A stretch of DNA of 64,000 nucleotides from Brumimicrobium ulvae. GTDB taxonomy: Bacteria > Bacteroidota > Bacteroidia > Flavobacteriales_D > Crocinitomicaceae. The translations under genes were made by a program, and so were the position numbers. The notes under the pieces are model-generated. The model searched no databases, was not told the DNA's origin, and was given only the letters and a program-made list of their open reading frames with translations. Of this stretch, positions 9,539 to 19,183 are shown in pieces (positions within the stretch are counted from its first letter, which is position 1; each line of letters starts with the position of its first letter). The DNA is taken from assembly GCF_947504225.1 (NCBI RefSeq), contig NZ_CANNGT010000010.1, forward strand, positions 103,267-167,266, given 5' to 3'.

Positions 9539-10795
9539 ATGGAAGTAGTTGTGGATAATAAAGTACTAGAGTTTGTTGCTGACTTTAAGAAGCCGGAAGC
9601 GTCTTCTGAGGTTAGAAAACAAGCGATGGCTGCTTTAAGTGGGATGGATTTCCCTACTACACGGGTAGAAGAATGGAAGTACACACGTGTAGCGAAATAC
9701 GTAAAAAGAAAATATAAACAAGTTCAAGCAACTGTAAATGTTGAGGACTATACAATTGAAGGCCTCGATGCACATGAATTGGTATTCGTAAATGGATATT
9801 TTGATGAAGCTCAATCTACCATCAAGGATGATGACGCTGTTTCGATTCAAAAGATCGAGGAGCTGAATGAAGAATATTACTCTGATGTCGTTGATGGTAC
9901 CGAAGAAAATGTGTTTTCTCTAATCAATAAAGCTTATCAAACTGGAGGTGTTTCTGTTGTTGTGAAAAAGAACAAAAAAGCAAAACACCCTATACACTTG
10001 ATTCATGTTGTTGATGGAGAAGAGCTAATTGCTAACACCCGTCACTTTGTTCACTTAGAAAGTGGTTCTAAAGCTGAAGTGGTAGCAACTTTTCATTCAA
10101 AGAATTCAACAAATAGCTTCACCAATGTTGCACTTGAAGGACATGTGGAATCAAACGCTAGTCTAACAATTAACAAATTGCAAACAGAAGCAAAAGATGT
10201 ATTGCACATCTCCAATGAGTTTTTTGTACAAGACGAAGGAAGTAATTTCTTAATCAATACCATTACGACTGGAGGTATTTTAACCCGAAACGGACTTGAT
10301 GTTATTGTAGAAGGTGAAAACTGTCATACAGAAATGAATGGTGCTTATCTTGGAACTGAGAATCAACACATAGATAACCATACGATTATTGACCAGCTTT
10401 ACTCTAACTGTACTTCAAGTGAGTTGTATAAAGGAGTTATGGATGATAAATCTTCAGGTGTTTTTAACGGTAAAGTGATCGTACGCCAAGACGCACAAAA
10501 GATTGAAGCATACCAATCCAATAAAAACATTTTACTTTCGAAAGGTGCAAATGTTTACTCAAAACCAGAATTAGAAATTTATGCAGATGACGTTCGTTGT
10601 TCGCATGGATCAACAATTGGTGAGTTGGATGAAGAAGCTGTTTACTACTTGCGTTCTCGTGGTATATCTGAAGCAAATGCACGACAACTATTGGTTGCTG
10701 CATTTATTGGTGATGTACTTGAAAAAGTAGAAAACGAAGCTTTAAGGGCTTATATTGACAAATTATTCTTGACTGATTTTGGTTGGGAGTTTTAA
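9539..10795 (+). CDS. sufD: Fe-S cluster assembly protein SufD
   Basis: SufD is a SufB paralogue and partner in the SufBC2D scaffold. At 418 residues it is the usual size. The conserved C-terminal motif VRCSHGSTIGELDEEAVYYL contains the cysteine and histidine implicated in cluster formation at the SufB-SufD interface. It is the last suf gene here. Many Bacteroidota loci continue with the cysteine desulfurase sufS and with sufE, but this one goes to a superoxide dismutase after 102 bp. Confidence 0.96.
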   Translation: MEVVVDNKVLEFVADFKKPEASSEVRKQAMAALSGMDFPTTRVEEWKYTRVAKYVKRKYKQVQATVNVEDYTIEGLDAHELVFVNGYFDEAQSTIKDDDAVSIQKIEELNEEYYSDVVDGTEENVFSLINKAYQTGGVSVVVKKNKKAKHPIHLIHVVDGEELIANTRHFVHLESGSKAEVVATFHSKNSTNSFTNVALEGHVESNASLTINKLQTEAKDVLHISNEFFVQDEGSNFLINTITTGGILTRNGLDVIVEGENCHTEMNGAYLGTENQHIDNHTIIDQLYSNCTSSELYKGVMDDKSSGVFNGKVIVRQDAQKIEAYQSNKNILLSKGANVYSKPELEIYADDVRCSHGSTIGELDEEAVYYLRSRGISEANARQLLVAAFIGDVLEKVENEALRAYIDKLFLTDFGWEF

Positions 10796-10897
10796 CACAA
10801 CAAGTATTAAGAAAATTTAGGCTTTCCTATGAAGATAAATTACCTTAATTTCTTTATATTTGAGTAAACAGATTTATTAACTTTAAAACATATTAAA

Positions 10898-11497
10898 ATG
10901 GCATTTGAATTACCAAATTTACCTTATGCACACGATGCATTGGAACCACATATCGACGCAAAAACAATGGAAATCCACCACGGTAAACACCACCAAGGAT
11001 ATACCAACAACTTGAATGCAGCAATTAAAGGGACTGACCTTGAAGGAAAGTCTATTGAAGATATTTTAGCAAATTGCAAAGATAACGCAGCTGTAAGAAA
11101 TAACGGAGGTGGTTTTTATAACCACGACTTATTCTGGAAAGTTATGTCTCCAAATGGAGGTGGTGAACCAACAGGTGATATCAAAGCAGCAATTGATTCT
11201 GCATTTGGTTCATTCGAAGCGTTTAAAGATGAATTTGCAAAAGCAGCAGCAACAAGATTTGGTTCTGGATGGGCTTGGCTTTGTGTAAAAGATGGAAAAT
11301 TAGAGGTATGCTCAACACCAAACCAAGACAATCCGTTAATGGGATTAGGATGTGAAGGAACTCCAGTTTTAGGACTAGATGTTTGGGAACACGCATACTA
11401 CTTGAACTACCAAAACAGAAGACCAGATTATATTAATGCATTTTTTAATGTAATTAACTGGGAAGAAGTAAACAAAAGATTTAATGCAGCGAAATAA
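10898..11497 (+). CDS. sodA: Superoxide dismutase, Mn/Fe family (Mn-type signature)
   Basis: This enzyme dismutates superoxide to hydrogen peroxide and oxygen. The 199-residue protein has all four metal ligands of the family: His in EIHHGKHH (about 27), His in FYNHDLFW (about 75), and Asp and His in LDVWEHAYY (about 160-164). Glycine residues precede FYNH, and NQDNPLMG supplies the second-sphere glutamine from the C-terminal domain; that pattern is Mn-type rather than Fe-type, though cambialistic enzymes exist. There is no signal peptide, so it is cytosolic. A TATATTTG -7-like box sits at 10855-10862, without a clear -33 element, so it may be transcribed alone or with suf. Confidence 0.95.
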   Translation: MAFELPNLPYAHDALEPHIDAKTMEIHHGKHHQGYTNNLNAAIKGTDLEGKSIEDILANCKDNAAVRNNGGGFYNHDLFWKVMSPNGGGEPTGDIKAAIDSAFGSFEAFKDEFAKAAATRFGSGWAWLCVKDGKLEVCSTPNQDNPLMGLGCEGTPVLGLDVWEHAYYLNYQNRRPDYINAFFNVINWEEVNKRFNAAK

Positions 11498-11550
11498 TAT
11501 TTTAAATGCTCTGCAGTTGAACTGAAAAATTTAAACTGTAGTGATACTAA

Positions 11551-11582
11551 AAGCCTCGACAAAATTGTTGAGGCTTTTTTAT
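11551..11582 (+). terminator. Intrinsic terminator of sodA
   Basis: A 10 bp stem, aagcctcgac/gttgaggctt with one G-U pair (11551-11560 with 11567-11576), is followed by TTTTTT, 54 bp after the sodA stop. Confidence 0.85.
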
Positions 11583-11732
11583 TACCTCAATTTCTGACCT
11601 CTTTTATTGATAGAATACTCTTGCGTTTATATTTGATAGGATGAATACATCTATCAAATGTCAATAAAGGAAACTTCCACCCTTCTTAAGCAATAAAAAA
11701 CGAAGAGTAAGAAAAAAAGTAAGTACTAAAAT

Positions 11733-11770
11733 CCAAAAACCCCAACAGATATTTTCTATTGGGGTTTCTG
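11733..11770 (-). terminator. Intrinsic terminator of marC
   Basis: A 9 bp perfect stem, aaaccccaa/ttggggttt (11737-11745 with 11759-11767), is followed on the minus strand by more T residues. It lies about 80 bp beyond the marC stop. Confidence 0.65.
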
Positions 11771-11848
11771 TTTGTATAATTGTTTAACCTAAACCTGAAT
11801 TAATCTATGAATCAACTGTATGATTCCTTAGACCAACAACCTTTATTG

Positions 11849-12451
11849 TTATTGAAACAATTGTGTTACGTTCGATGCGAACAGCTTAACAGCAATTGCC
11901 AATAATATAATTCCAAATACTTTCTTTAAAATCGCTACCCCACCTGGACCAAGTAAACGCTCTATTCTTCTGGTTAACTTTAATGTTGCATAAACCACTA
12001 GCATATTGATTGATATCGCGATTAAAATATTAATCATTTCATATTCCGCACGAAGTGAAATCAAGGTAGTCATAGACCCCGCACCTGCAATGATTGGAAA
12101 GGCCAAGGGAACAATTCCTACACTTTTCCCTTTCATAGGTGTCTCTCTAAAAATTTCAATGCCCATGATCATTTCCAATGCCATTGCAAAGAGAATAAAT
12201 GCTCCGGCCACAGCAAATGACTCCACATTTACCCCAAAAAGCATCAACAAACTTTCTCCGGTAATTAAAAAGGCAATCATAATGATTAAAGAAACCATAG
12301 TGATTCTATTGGCATGAATGTCACCTGATGTTTCTTTGATCTTTATTATGATAGGAATAGATCCGATAATATCAATTACAGCGAATAAAACCATCGTTGC
12401 TTTAAATATTTCATTGAAATCTATTGAAGTAAAAAACTCACTCATAATCAA
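11849..12451 (-). CDS. MarC family integral membrane protein
   Basis: A 200-residue hydrophobic protein of the MarC/UPF0056 family, which has about six membrane helices. Its transport substrate is not established. The sequence shows repeated helices with conserved family glycine/proline patches such as PLAFPIIAGAGSMTTL (about residues 115-130) and the C-terminal KKVFGIILLAIAVKLF. Starts at 12451 (MIMSEF) and 12445 (MSEF) are equally plausible. A TATCTTTG -7-like element on the minus strand (12485-12492) is in a suitable position. It is monocistronic between sodA (convergent) and a non-coding repeat array. Confidence 0.88.
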   Translation of the reverse strand: MIMSEFFTSIDFNEIFKATMVLFAVIDIIGSIPIIIKIKETSGDIHANRITMVSLIIMIAFLITGESLLMLFGVNVESFAVAGAFILFAMALEMIMGIEIFRETPMKGKSVGIVPLAFPIIAGAGSMTTLISLRAEYEMINILIAISINMLVVYATLKLTRRIERLLGPGGVAILKKVFGIILLAIAVKLFASNVTQLFQ

Positions 12452-12713
12452 TACTTTTAATTGTTTCTCTCCTTAAAAAGTGCGCAAAGATAATGGCTTT
12501 TAAACTCTTAGCGAATTTATTGTGAAATTTTCTGAAATATATTCGCTTAGAAGTCCTACAATTAAAGCAGAATAAGCAATTAGAGAGAAAATAAATGAGC
12601 AGTAGCTACTTGTCAATGGTGGTAATAGTTGCTCTTTCCACACCATGACTCCCTAATATCATTTGTTTACTTTGTCCATTTTTATTGCAAATGTATATGC
12701 TGAATGGAGGAGG

Positions 12714-13569
12714 AGAATTTAAACAACCCAGTCTTTTGATTCAATTGGCGAGGGATTTATCCATGACTTATGCGCAAGCAAATGATTGATTAGTGATTTT
12801 AACCACTTTTATGCGTAAATCTTTCAATGAAATAGTTTATTCTAATTGATAAAAGCCGTTAAAACGGCTAATGTTATAAAGCCTTAAACTATTGAATGCG
12901 GGATGAATCCCACATCAATAGGTGTTGTAAAGATTTTGGAGACGTTTATCACACCAAATAACATTGCTCTAGCTGAATAGAATTCAAGCAATCCAATCTT
13001 TTGATTCAATTGGCGAGGGATTTATCCATGACTTATGCGCAAGCAAATGATTGATTAGTGATTTTAACCACTTTTATGCGTAAATCTTTCAATGAAATAG
13101 TTTATTCTAATTGATAAAAAGCCGTTAAAACGGCTAATGTTATTAAGCCTTAAACTATTGAATGCGGGATGAATCCCGCATCAATAGCTGCTGTAAAGAA
13201 TTTGGAGACGTTTATCACACCAAATAACATTACTCTAACTGAATAGAATTCAAGCAACCCAGTCTTTTGATTCAATTGGTGAAGGATTTATCCATGACTT
13301 ATGCGCAAGCAAATGATTGATTAGTGATTTTAACCACTTTTATGCATAAATCTTTCAATGAAATAGTTTATTCTAATTGATAAAAAGCCGTTAAAACGGC
13401 TAATGTTATTAAGCCTTAAACTATTGAATGCGGGATGAATCCCGCATCAAAAGCTGCTGTAAAGAATTTGGAGACGTTTATCACACCAAATAACATTGCT
13501 CTAGCTGAATAGAATTCAAGCAACCCAATCTTTTGATTCAATTGGCGAGGGATTTATCCATGACTTATG
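12714..13569. repeat. Tandem array of a ~266 bp structured non-coding repeat, about 3.2 copies
   Basis: Units begin with (g/a)tcttttgattcaattgg at 12731, 12996, 13262 and 13528, so the period is 265-266 bp; the last copy stops after about 42 bp. Copies differ by only scattered substitutions. Each full unit has two strong dyads: agccgtt-aa-aacggct (13120-13135 in copy 2) inside an outer aatagttta/taaactatt stem, and tgcgggat-ga-atcccgca (13163-13180) extended by attga/tcaat. A degraded similarity to the unit's end precedes copy 1. No ORF of note crosses the units. It could be a tandemly amplified intergenic element or a structured RNA; I cannot decide. Confidence 0.85.
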
Positions 13570-13687
13570 AAGAATCTGCTTTTCACTCCTACTCTATTAA
13601 GTCGATACAGTAAAACTTTTTATGGTAGAGAAAGAGAACTTGTGAGAACAGAGTATATATAAGTGAGTGTGAGAGAACAGAATGAAG

Positions 13688-13738
13688 AAAAAAACAGAGT
13701 GGAATTTTCGCTTTCGCTCTCATTCTCACTCTGTTTTT
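13688..13738 (-). terminator. Intrinsic terminator of tRNA-Leu
   Basis: A 12 bp perfect stem, aaaaacagagtg/cactctgttttt (13690-13701 with 13727-13738), starts 3 nt after the tRNA 3' end on the minus strand and runs into a T tract. Confidence 0.85.
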
Positions 13739-13740
13739 AG

Positions 13741-13822
13741 TACCCGGGGCGGGAATCGAACCCGCACTCTCGAAAGAATTGGATTTTGAATCCAACGCGT
13801 CTACCAATTCCGCCACCCGGGC
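13741..13822 (-). tRNA. tRNA-Leu (anticodon CAA)
   Basis: The reverse complement folds as a class II tRNA of 82 nt. The acceptor stem is GCCCGGG/CCCGGGT with discriminator A, the D-arm region GGCGGAATTGGTAGACGC is typical of leucine tRNAs, the anticodon stem TTGGA/TCCAA has loop TTCAAAA (anticodon CAA), a long variable arm follows, and the T-arm is GCGGG-TTCGATT-CCCGC. The 3' CCA is not encoded. It is immediately followed by a strong terminator and then, further downstream, by the 266 bp repeat array. Confidence 0.97.
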
Positions 13823-13907
13823 TTGAATTGGGTTTGCAAATTTAAGTAAATAATATTATGCAACAACAAAAATCTAAAGTGTTTTTGAAAGATTTTTTAA
13901 TAAAGAC

Positions 13908-13940
13908 AAAAAAAGCTCCGACATTACTGTCGGAGCTTTT
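13908..13940 (-). terminator. Intrinsic terminator of the 1652-aa T9SS protein gene
   Basis: A stem aaaagctccgaca/tgtcggagctttt (13911-13923 with 13928-13940) with a 4-nt loop continues into T residues on the minus strand, 22 bp after the stop. Confidence 0.88.
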
Positions 13941-13962
13941 CATTATTTTATTAAGAAGTGCC

Positions 13963-16900
13963 TTACTGCTTCACAATTTTGAAAGTTTTATGACCTTCAT
14001 TATTGTATACACGTAAAGTATAGATTCCTTTTTCAAGGTGATCAATTGTAAGTGTTGCTTCTGTTGCATTGTTTAATGCACTGTTTTCAACCATAACTAC
14101 TCTACCGTTCATGTCTAACATTTCAATTCTTAAAGATGAAGTGTTAGATGGATTCACGATGTTTAATACACTAGTTGTTGGATTAGGGTATACTGAGATG
14201 TTACCAAGAATTTCTTCATTTACATCAGCAGTACAACCACCGTCAACAGTCACTGTGATTACAGCTGTTTGATCAGGACATGCTCCAGAACCAACAACTT
14301 CGTAAGTATAGTCGTAATTACCAGCAGTAAATGATGATAGAATCACCGAGCTAGCTAAAGGCGTATTCATTGAGTTGTACCAAGTACCTCCGGCATCAGC
14401 ATCTGCACTCAATAAAGTATCCAAATCAACTTGCTCTCCTTTACATACAGTAATTGCATTGTCATTACCAGCAGAAACTTCAGTGTCTACTGTTAAGTTT
14501 AATGTAACAATCGAGTCACAACCGTTTGCTGCTCCCCCTACAATTGTATGCATTGCAGTGTTATTAGAAGCAGTGTATTCCACTCCATCAATCCATGTAA
14601 ATGGACCACATGAAGCTTGTACATCTGTACCCGTTGCAACTTGATTAATTGTTAAGTCTAATGTTACAATAGAATCACATCCATTTGCTGCACCTCCAAC
14701 AATCGTATACATTGCAGTGTTATTAGACGCTGTGTATTCTACTCCGTCAATCCACGTAAAGCTACCACAAGCAGTTTGAGTATCTGTTCCTGTTGCTGAA
14801 GTGTTGATTGTCAAAGTTAGTGTTACAGTACTGTCACAACCTGCGGAATTGGTTAATACATGAGTTGCCGTTCCTGAAGCTGTGTAGGTTGTTCCAAACC
14901 ATTCAAAACTATCACAAGCAACTGCTGTTGTATCACCTGTAGTGGGTGTACATGTAGTCGTAGAGAATGATAATGGACCAACCCAAGTCCCTTGATTAAC
15001 ACCACAATCAGATTGAATGTAAACATCGTAATCTGTACCTTGTGTCAACCCAGTCAAAGTATAAGGATTTGCTGTAACTCCAGTTTCAGTAGTTCCTGTT
15101 CCTTGAGTGAATCCATTTGCTCCGTATTCGATATTCCATTCTGTTGCTGTTCCGTTAGCTGTCCAAGACAGATCTACTGAAGAACCAGTCATGTTTGACG
15201 CAACAAAATCAGTTGGATCTAGACAAGGCGGAGCCGGAAGAACCTCAAAAGTATAGTCTTCGAACTCACCGTAAGTAAACCCTGTCTCACAAGGATCTGC
15301 ATCACCTGAATCTGAAAGCCAGTGACTTACGATACGCATTCTCTTGGGCCCAGGCGTTGTACCTACAGGAACCGTTATTGTCCCTGTATGAGTTGCAGAA
15401 TAACCAGAACTTTGATAAACTACGTCCGAGGCATCAAACTGAAAGTCATTATCCCAATCAATCCAAACTCTAAATCCAGCAGTACCACCAACAATGGTAG
15501 TAGAAAAATCTATCGTTTGACCCAGTGTTTGAGAAATTTGCTGTGCAGTAAAGTCACCATATCCATCTACAGAGAATCCAGTTCCATTATTCGTTACATC
15601 CTGAACTCCATTGGTCGTTGAAAAGTCATCGATATACCTTGAAGCATTAGTTGCTTGAGGTGTACAATAGGTATTAGAAAATGCAAAAGGTCCAGCCCAC
15701 GTACTAAGGTCACCTCCTCCACAATCAGATTGAACATAGAATTCATAATCTGTATTTGGAGTTATGGTAATTGTATGTGGATTTGTAGTCGCTGTTTCTA
15801 CAGTTCCTGTTCCTGGAGTGAATCCAGCAGGACCGTACTCAACATTCCAAGTTGTAGCAGAATTATTTTCTGTCCAAGTTAAATCAACAGATGTTGAACT
15901 TAAGTTTTGAATCGCCAAATCTGTAGGTGCTAAGCACGATGGTGTTTCATAAACTGCGATATCATCAACAGAAAGATACCAAGGAGAACCATTTACGATT
16001 CCTTTGATTCCGATATAATAAACTCCTGACGTTGCAGGTGTAAACGTCCCTGTTAGTAATTGATATTGATTATCTACAACACCTGTCTCAGCAACAATAA
16101 CATCAGTCATTGATGCTGCATCTCCTGAAGCACCATAACTAATTTCTACTTTAGCATTCGCAGCTGTAGAACCATCTTGACGGGCATAAATATCCATCGT
16201 ATACGATGTTCCCCCTACAAGTTGAACTGGAATAAACATCCAATCCGTATTACTATATGTTAAGAAAGCATTCCAAGCTCCTGTTCTTGGAGAACGATTA
16301 TATGACGTTAAAGTATTGTTCGCTGTCCAGGCTTGTGTTCCAACTTCTGCTTCTTGTGATAAACAACCACCAACATCAGTATTGTGCGTATACCCAGTTT
16401 CAAATCCTTCAAAGTAAGGAATGCCATAAGGGACGCACAATGTTGTAAATGTAAAAGGACCAGTCCATGGACTAAGGTCACCTCCTCCACAATCTGCCTG
16501 AACATACACTTCATATTGAGTGTTGTCTGAAAGGCCTGTTAAGTTATGTGGATTCGTTGTTGCATTCACCGTGGTTCCACTTCCTTGAGTGAATCCTACA
16601 GGACCGTACTCAATATTCCAAGCTGTTTCTGAACCTCCGTTGGTCCATCCTATATCAGCTGAAGTTGTGGTAATATTCGAAGCCATTAAACTTGAAGGTG
16701 GTAAACATGAAGGTGTTTCATAAACTGCGATATCATCAACAGAAAGATACCAAGGAGAACTATTTACGATTCCTTTGATTCCGATATAATAAACTCCTGA
16801 CGTTGCAGGTGTAAACGTCCCTGTTAGTAATTGATATTGATTATCTACAACACCTGTCTCAGCAATAATAACATCAGTCATTGATGCTGCATCTCCTGAA

Positions 16901-18921
16901 GCACCATAACTAATTTCTACTTTAGCATTCGCAGCTGTAGAACCATCTTGACGGGCATAAATATCCATCGTATAAGATGTTCCCCCTACAAGTTGAACTG
17001 GAATAAACATCCAATCTGTATTACTATATCCTAAGAAAGCATTCCAATCTCCTGTTCTCGGAGTACGGTTATATGTTGTCAAAGTATTATTAGCTTTCCA
17101 AGTTGATGTTCCAGCTTCAGATTCTTGAGTTAAACAACCATCAACATCAGTATTGTGGGTATACCCAGTTTCAAATCCTTCAAAGTAAGGAATGCCATAA
17201 GGGACACATAATGTTGTAAACGTATAAGGTCCAAACCAATAGCTTTGGTCAGTTCCTCCACAATCTGCCTGAACATACACCTCATATTGAGTATTGTCTG
17301 AAAGGCCTGTTAAGTTATGTGGATTCGTTGTTGCATTCACCGTGGTTCCACTTCCTTGAGTGAATCCAGCAGGACCGTACTCAACATTCCAAGCTGTTTC
17401 TGAACCTCCGTTGGTCCATCCTATATCAGCTGAAGTCGCAGTAATATTTGAAGCCATTAAGTTTGAAGGTGGTAAACAGCTCGGTGGAGCAGTAATTGTC
17501 AAAGTATAATCTTCAAACTCTGCTCTGGTTCTATCTGCACAAGGATCAGAAGGATTACTAGAGCTATAATCTATAGTAATTCTCATTCTATAATTGCCTA
17601 AGGAAGTTCCTGAAGGAACCGAAATAGTTCCTGTAAAAGGGCCGTTTCCATACCCTGTAGTGTTGAATACTTTTTCCGTTGCATTATCAAACACTAAGTC
17701 ATTGTTCCAGTCAATCCAAATTGCAAACCCTACAGTACCACCAACGATTTCAGCATTAAAATCAAAGCTTCCTAGTTCGTAACTTGAAACGGCTTGCGCT
17801 GTTCCATCAAAATAACCTCCAGCTGTATGACCAGAAGCCAAGTTGGAGATGTTTGTTGAACCATTTGAGGTCGTAAAGTTGTCAATATAAGTCGCAGTCC
17901 CAGATGCTGAAGGCAAACAATATCCAGTATAAAAACTGAATGGTCCAGCCCAAGTACTTTGGTCAGTCCCACCACAATCAGCTTGAACATAAAACTCATA
18001 AGCTGTTTCTGCTGTTAAACCTGTCAAGTTATGTGGATTTGATGTTGTATTCACTACAGTCCCACTTCCTTGAGAGAAACCTGCAGCACCGTATTCAACA
18101 TTCCAAGCTGTTTCTGAACCTCCGTTGGTCCATCCTAAATCAGCTGAAGTTGTGGTTAGGTTTGTTATTGCTAAATCTGTAGGAGCTGGACAACTAGGTG
18201 GAGTTGTAAACTCGAAAGGTCCAACCCAATTACTTTGATCAGTTCCGCCACAGTCAGACTGCACATAGAACTCATAAACAGTTTCTGGTGTTAACCCTGT
18301 TAAGTTATGTGGATTAGTTGTTGTTCCATTTACCATAGTTCCACTTCCTTGAGAGAAACCTGCAGCACCGTATTCAACATTCCATGTTGTAGCAGTTCCA
18401 AACTCAGTCCATCCTAAATCAACAGTTGTTGCCGTTAGGTTTGTAATTCCAAGATCTAATGGATCCGGACATGCAGGAGCTTCAAAAAGTGTAACAACAA
18501 TATTTGACCAATCCGCATCGGATGGACTATATGACTGATTCAGATCTAAAGTTAATAATCCGTCAACTGAAGGGTCATATAGAGAAGTCAAAGAACCGGA
18601 AAATGTCAGCGTTGTTGCTGCACCACTATTCGCAGAACCAGTAGTTGGAGGGTCAATTGTCACACTCCCTCCTGAAGTATTAAATGTTAAATCTGTCTCT
18701 GAAGCCCATGCGCTACTTGTACTTACCCAATCTACTGACACTGAAAAAGAATCATATAGGCCAGCAGGAACTGCTGCCGCATTCGCTGCATCATTTATTA
18801 GGACATTCTCCGCTGTACCTCCGGACACACTTATTGGACCTGTAACAGTCGGAAATGTGAATTGTCCATAACTCCATAAAGAAAGCATGAACGATAGGAA
18901 TAAAAGTAATTTTTTTCTCAT
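13963..18921 (-). CDS. Giant T9SS-secreted multidomain protein 1 (FN3/GEVED/jelly-roll, 1652 aa)
   Basis: A secreted mosaic protein of unknown ligand. It has a signal peptide (about 1-20, ending SYGQ), a unique beta-rich region (20-150), two FN3 repeats (150-330), a GEVED domain with EFEDYTLTI (330-480), FN3, a jelly-roll/MAM-like module with PYFEGFETG (570-735), FN3, a second nearly identical jelly-roll module (825-990), FN3, a second GEVED ending GEFEDYTFEV (1080-1230), and FN3. Three ~50-residue cysteine-containing repeats with TWIDGVEYTASNN follow (1320-1475), then an Ig/PKD-like segment and the T9SS type A sorting domain ISVYPNPTTSVLNI (1570-1652). FN3 repeats share the motif WNVEYG and end in a cysteine-containing DCGG. 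No catalytic domain is recognised; a surface adhesin or matrix role is an inference. It is first in coordinate order of four paralogues. Confidence 0.88.
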   Translation of the reverse strand: MRKKLLLFLSFMLSLWSYGQFTFPTVTGPISVSGGTAENVLINDAANAAAVPAGLYDSFSVSVDWVSTSSAWASETDLTFNTSGGSVTIDPPTTGSANSGAATTLTFSGSLTSLYDPSVDGLLTLDLNQSYSPSDADWSNIVVTLFEAPACPDPLDLGITNLTATTVDLGWTEFGTATTWNVEYGAAGFSQGSGTMVNGTTTNPHNLTGLTPETVYEFYVQSDCGGTDQSNWVGPFEFTTPPSCPAPTDLAITNLTTTSADLGWTNGGSETAWNVEYGAAGFSQGSGTVVNTTSNPHNLTGLTAETAYEFYVQADCGGTDQSTWAGPFSFYTGYCLPSASGTATYIDNFTTSNGSTNISNLASGHTAGGYFDGTAQAVSSYELGSFDFNAEIVGGTVGFAIWIDWNNDLVFDNATEKVFNTTGYGNGPFTGTISVPSGTSLGNYRMRITIDYSSSNPSDPCADRTRAEFEDYTLTITAPPSCLPPSNLMASNITATSADIGWTNGGSETAWNVEYGPAGFTQGSGTTVNATTNPHNLTGLSDNTQYEVYVQADCGGTDQSYWFGPYTFTTLCVPYGIPYFEGFETGYTHNTDVDGCLTQESEAGTSTWKANNTLTTYNRTPRTGDWNAFLGYSNTDWMFIPVQLVGGTSYTMDIYARQDGSTAANAKVEISYGASGDAASMTDVIIAETGVVDNQYQLLTGTFTPATSGVYYIGIKGIVNSSPWYLSVDDIAVYETPSCLPPSSLMASNITTTSADIGWTNGGSETAWNIEYGPVGFTQGSGTTVNATTNPHNLTGLSDNTQYEVYVQADCGGGDLSPWTGPFTFTTLCVPYGIPYFEGFETGYTHNTDVGGCLSQEAEVGTQAWTANNTLTSYNRSPRTGAWNAFLTYSNTDWMFIPVQLVGGTSYTMDIYARQDGSTAANAKVEISYGASGDAASMTDVIVAETGVVDNQYQLLTGTFTPATSGVYYIGIKGIVNGSPWYLSVDDIAVYETPSCLAPTDLAIQNLSSTSVDLTWTENNSATTWNVEYGPAGFTPGTGTVETATTNPHTITITPNTDYEFYVQSDCGGGDLSTWAGPFAFSNTYCTPQATNASRYIDDFSTTNGVQDVTNNGTGFSVDGYGDFTAQQISQTLGQTIDFSTTIVGGTAGFRVWIDWDNDFQFDASDVVYQSSGYSATHTGTITVPVGTTPGPKRMRIVSHWLSDSGDADPCETGFTYGEFEDYTFEVLPAPPCLDPTDFVASNMTGSSVDLSWTANGTATEWNIEYGANGFTQGTGTTETGVTANPYTLTGLTQGTDYDVYIQSDCGVNQGTWVGPLSFSTTTCTPTTGDTTAVACDSFEWFGTTYTASGTATHVLTNSAGCDSTVTLTLTINTSATGTDTQTACGSFTWIDGVEYTASNNTAMYTIVGGAANGCDSIVTLDLTINQVATGTDVQASCGPFTWIDGVEYTASNNTAMHTIVGGAANGCDSIVTLNLTVDTEVSAGNDNAITVCKGEQVDLDTLLSADADAGGTWYNSMNTPLASSVILSSFTAGNYDYTYEVVGSGACPDQTAVITVTVDGGCTADVNEEILGNISVYPNPTTSVLNIVNPSNTSSLRIEMLDMNGRVVMVENSALNNATEATLTIDHLEKGIYTLRVYNNEGHKTFKIVKQ

Positions 18922-19132
18922 AAACTTAGTGTTTTTTGATATTAATATTAACTGTAAATATAGTTAATAATAATTGTTAAAAAAATCTTATATTGTTTTA
19001 TTGTTATAGATATGAGTTCATTACACCTCCATCAAAAAAGCCCTCCTACGTTTTATTTTGATGTTCCTAAAAAATACAGCCCTTACACAACACGGAAACT
19101 CGGGAAAACATTAAAAATTTTGGCATAAATGC

Positions 19133-19162
19133 AAAAGTCCCGACATTGCTGCCGGGACTTTT
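19133..19162 (-). terminator. Intrinsic terminator of the 1123-aa T9SS protein gene
   Basis: A 10 bp stem, aaaagtcccg/cgggactttt (19133-19142 with 19153-19162), followed by T-rich sequence on the minus strand, lies 22 bp past the stop. The spacing is the same as for the neighbouring paralogue. Confidence 0.85.
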
Positions 19163-19183
19163 CATTATTTTAAAAGAAGTGAC

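Larger units (their letters stand above)
11498..11848. other. Convergent intergenic region sodA/marC
   Basis: This is 351 bp between convergent genes. It holds a plus-strand terminator for sodA and a minus-strand terminator for marC, listed separately. I see nothing else in it. Confidence 0.6.

Noticed and set aside
12714..13569. The 266 bp tandem array as a CRISPR array
   Set aside because: Units are ~266 bp with no short repeat/variable spacer alternation, and no cas genes are present.
13589..13816. 75-residue minus-strand ORF over the tRNA-Leu gene
   Set aside because: Its first ~27 codons read through the tRNA itself (MAELVDALDSKSN is the usual mistranslation of a tRNA-Leu), so it is an artefact.
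13569..13822. Integrated mobile element at tRNA-Leu
   Set aside because: No integrase, no direct repeat of the tRNA 3' end and no cargo genes were found.
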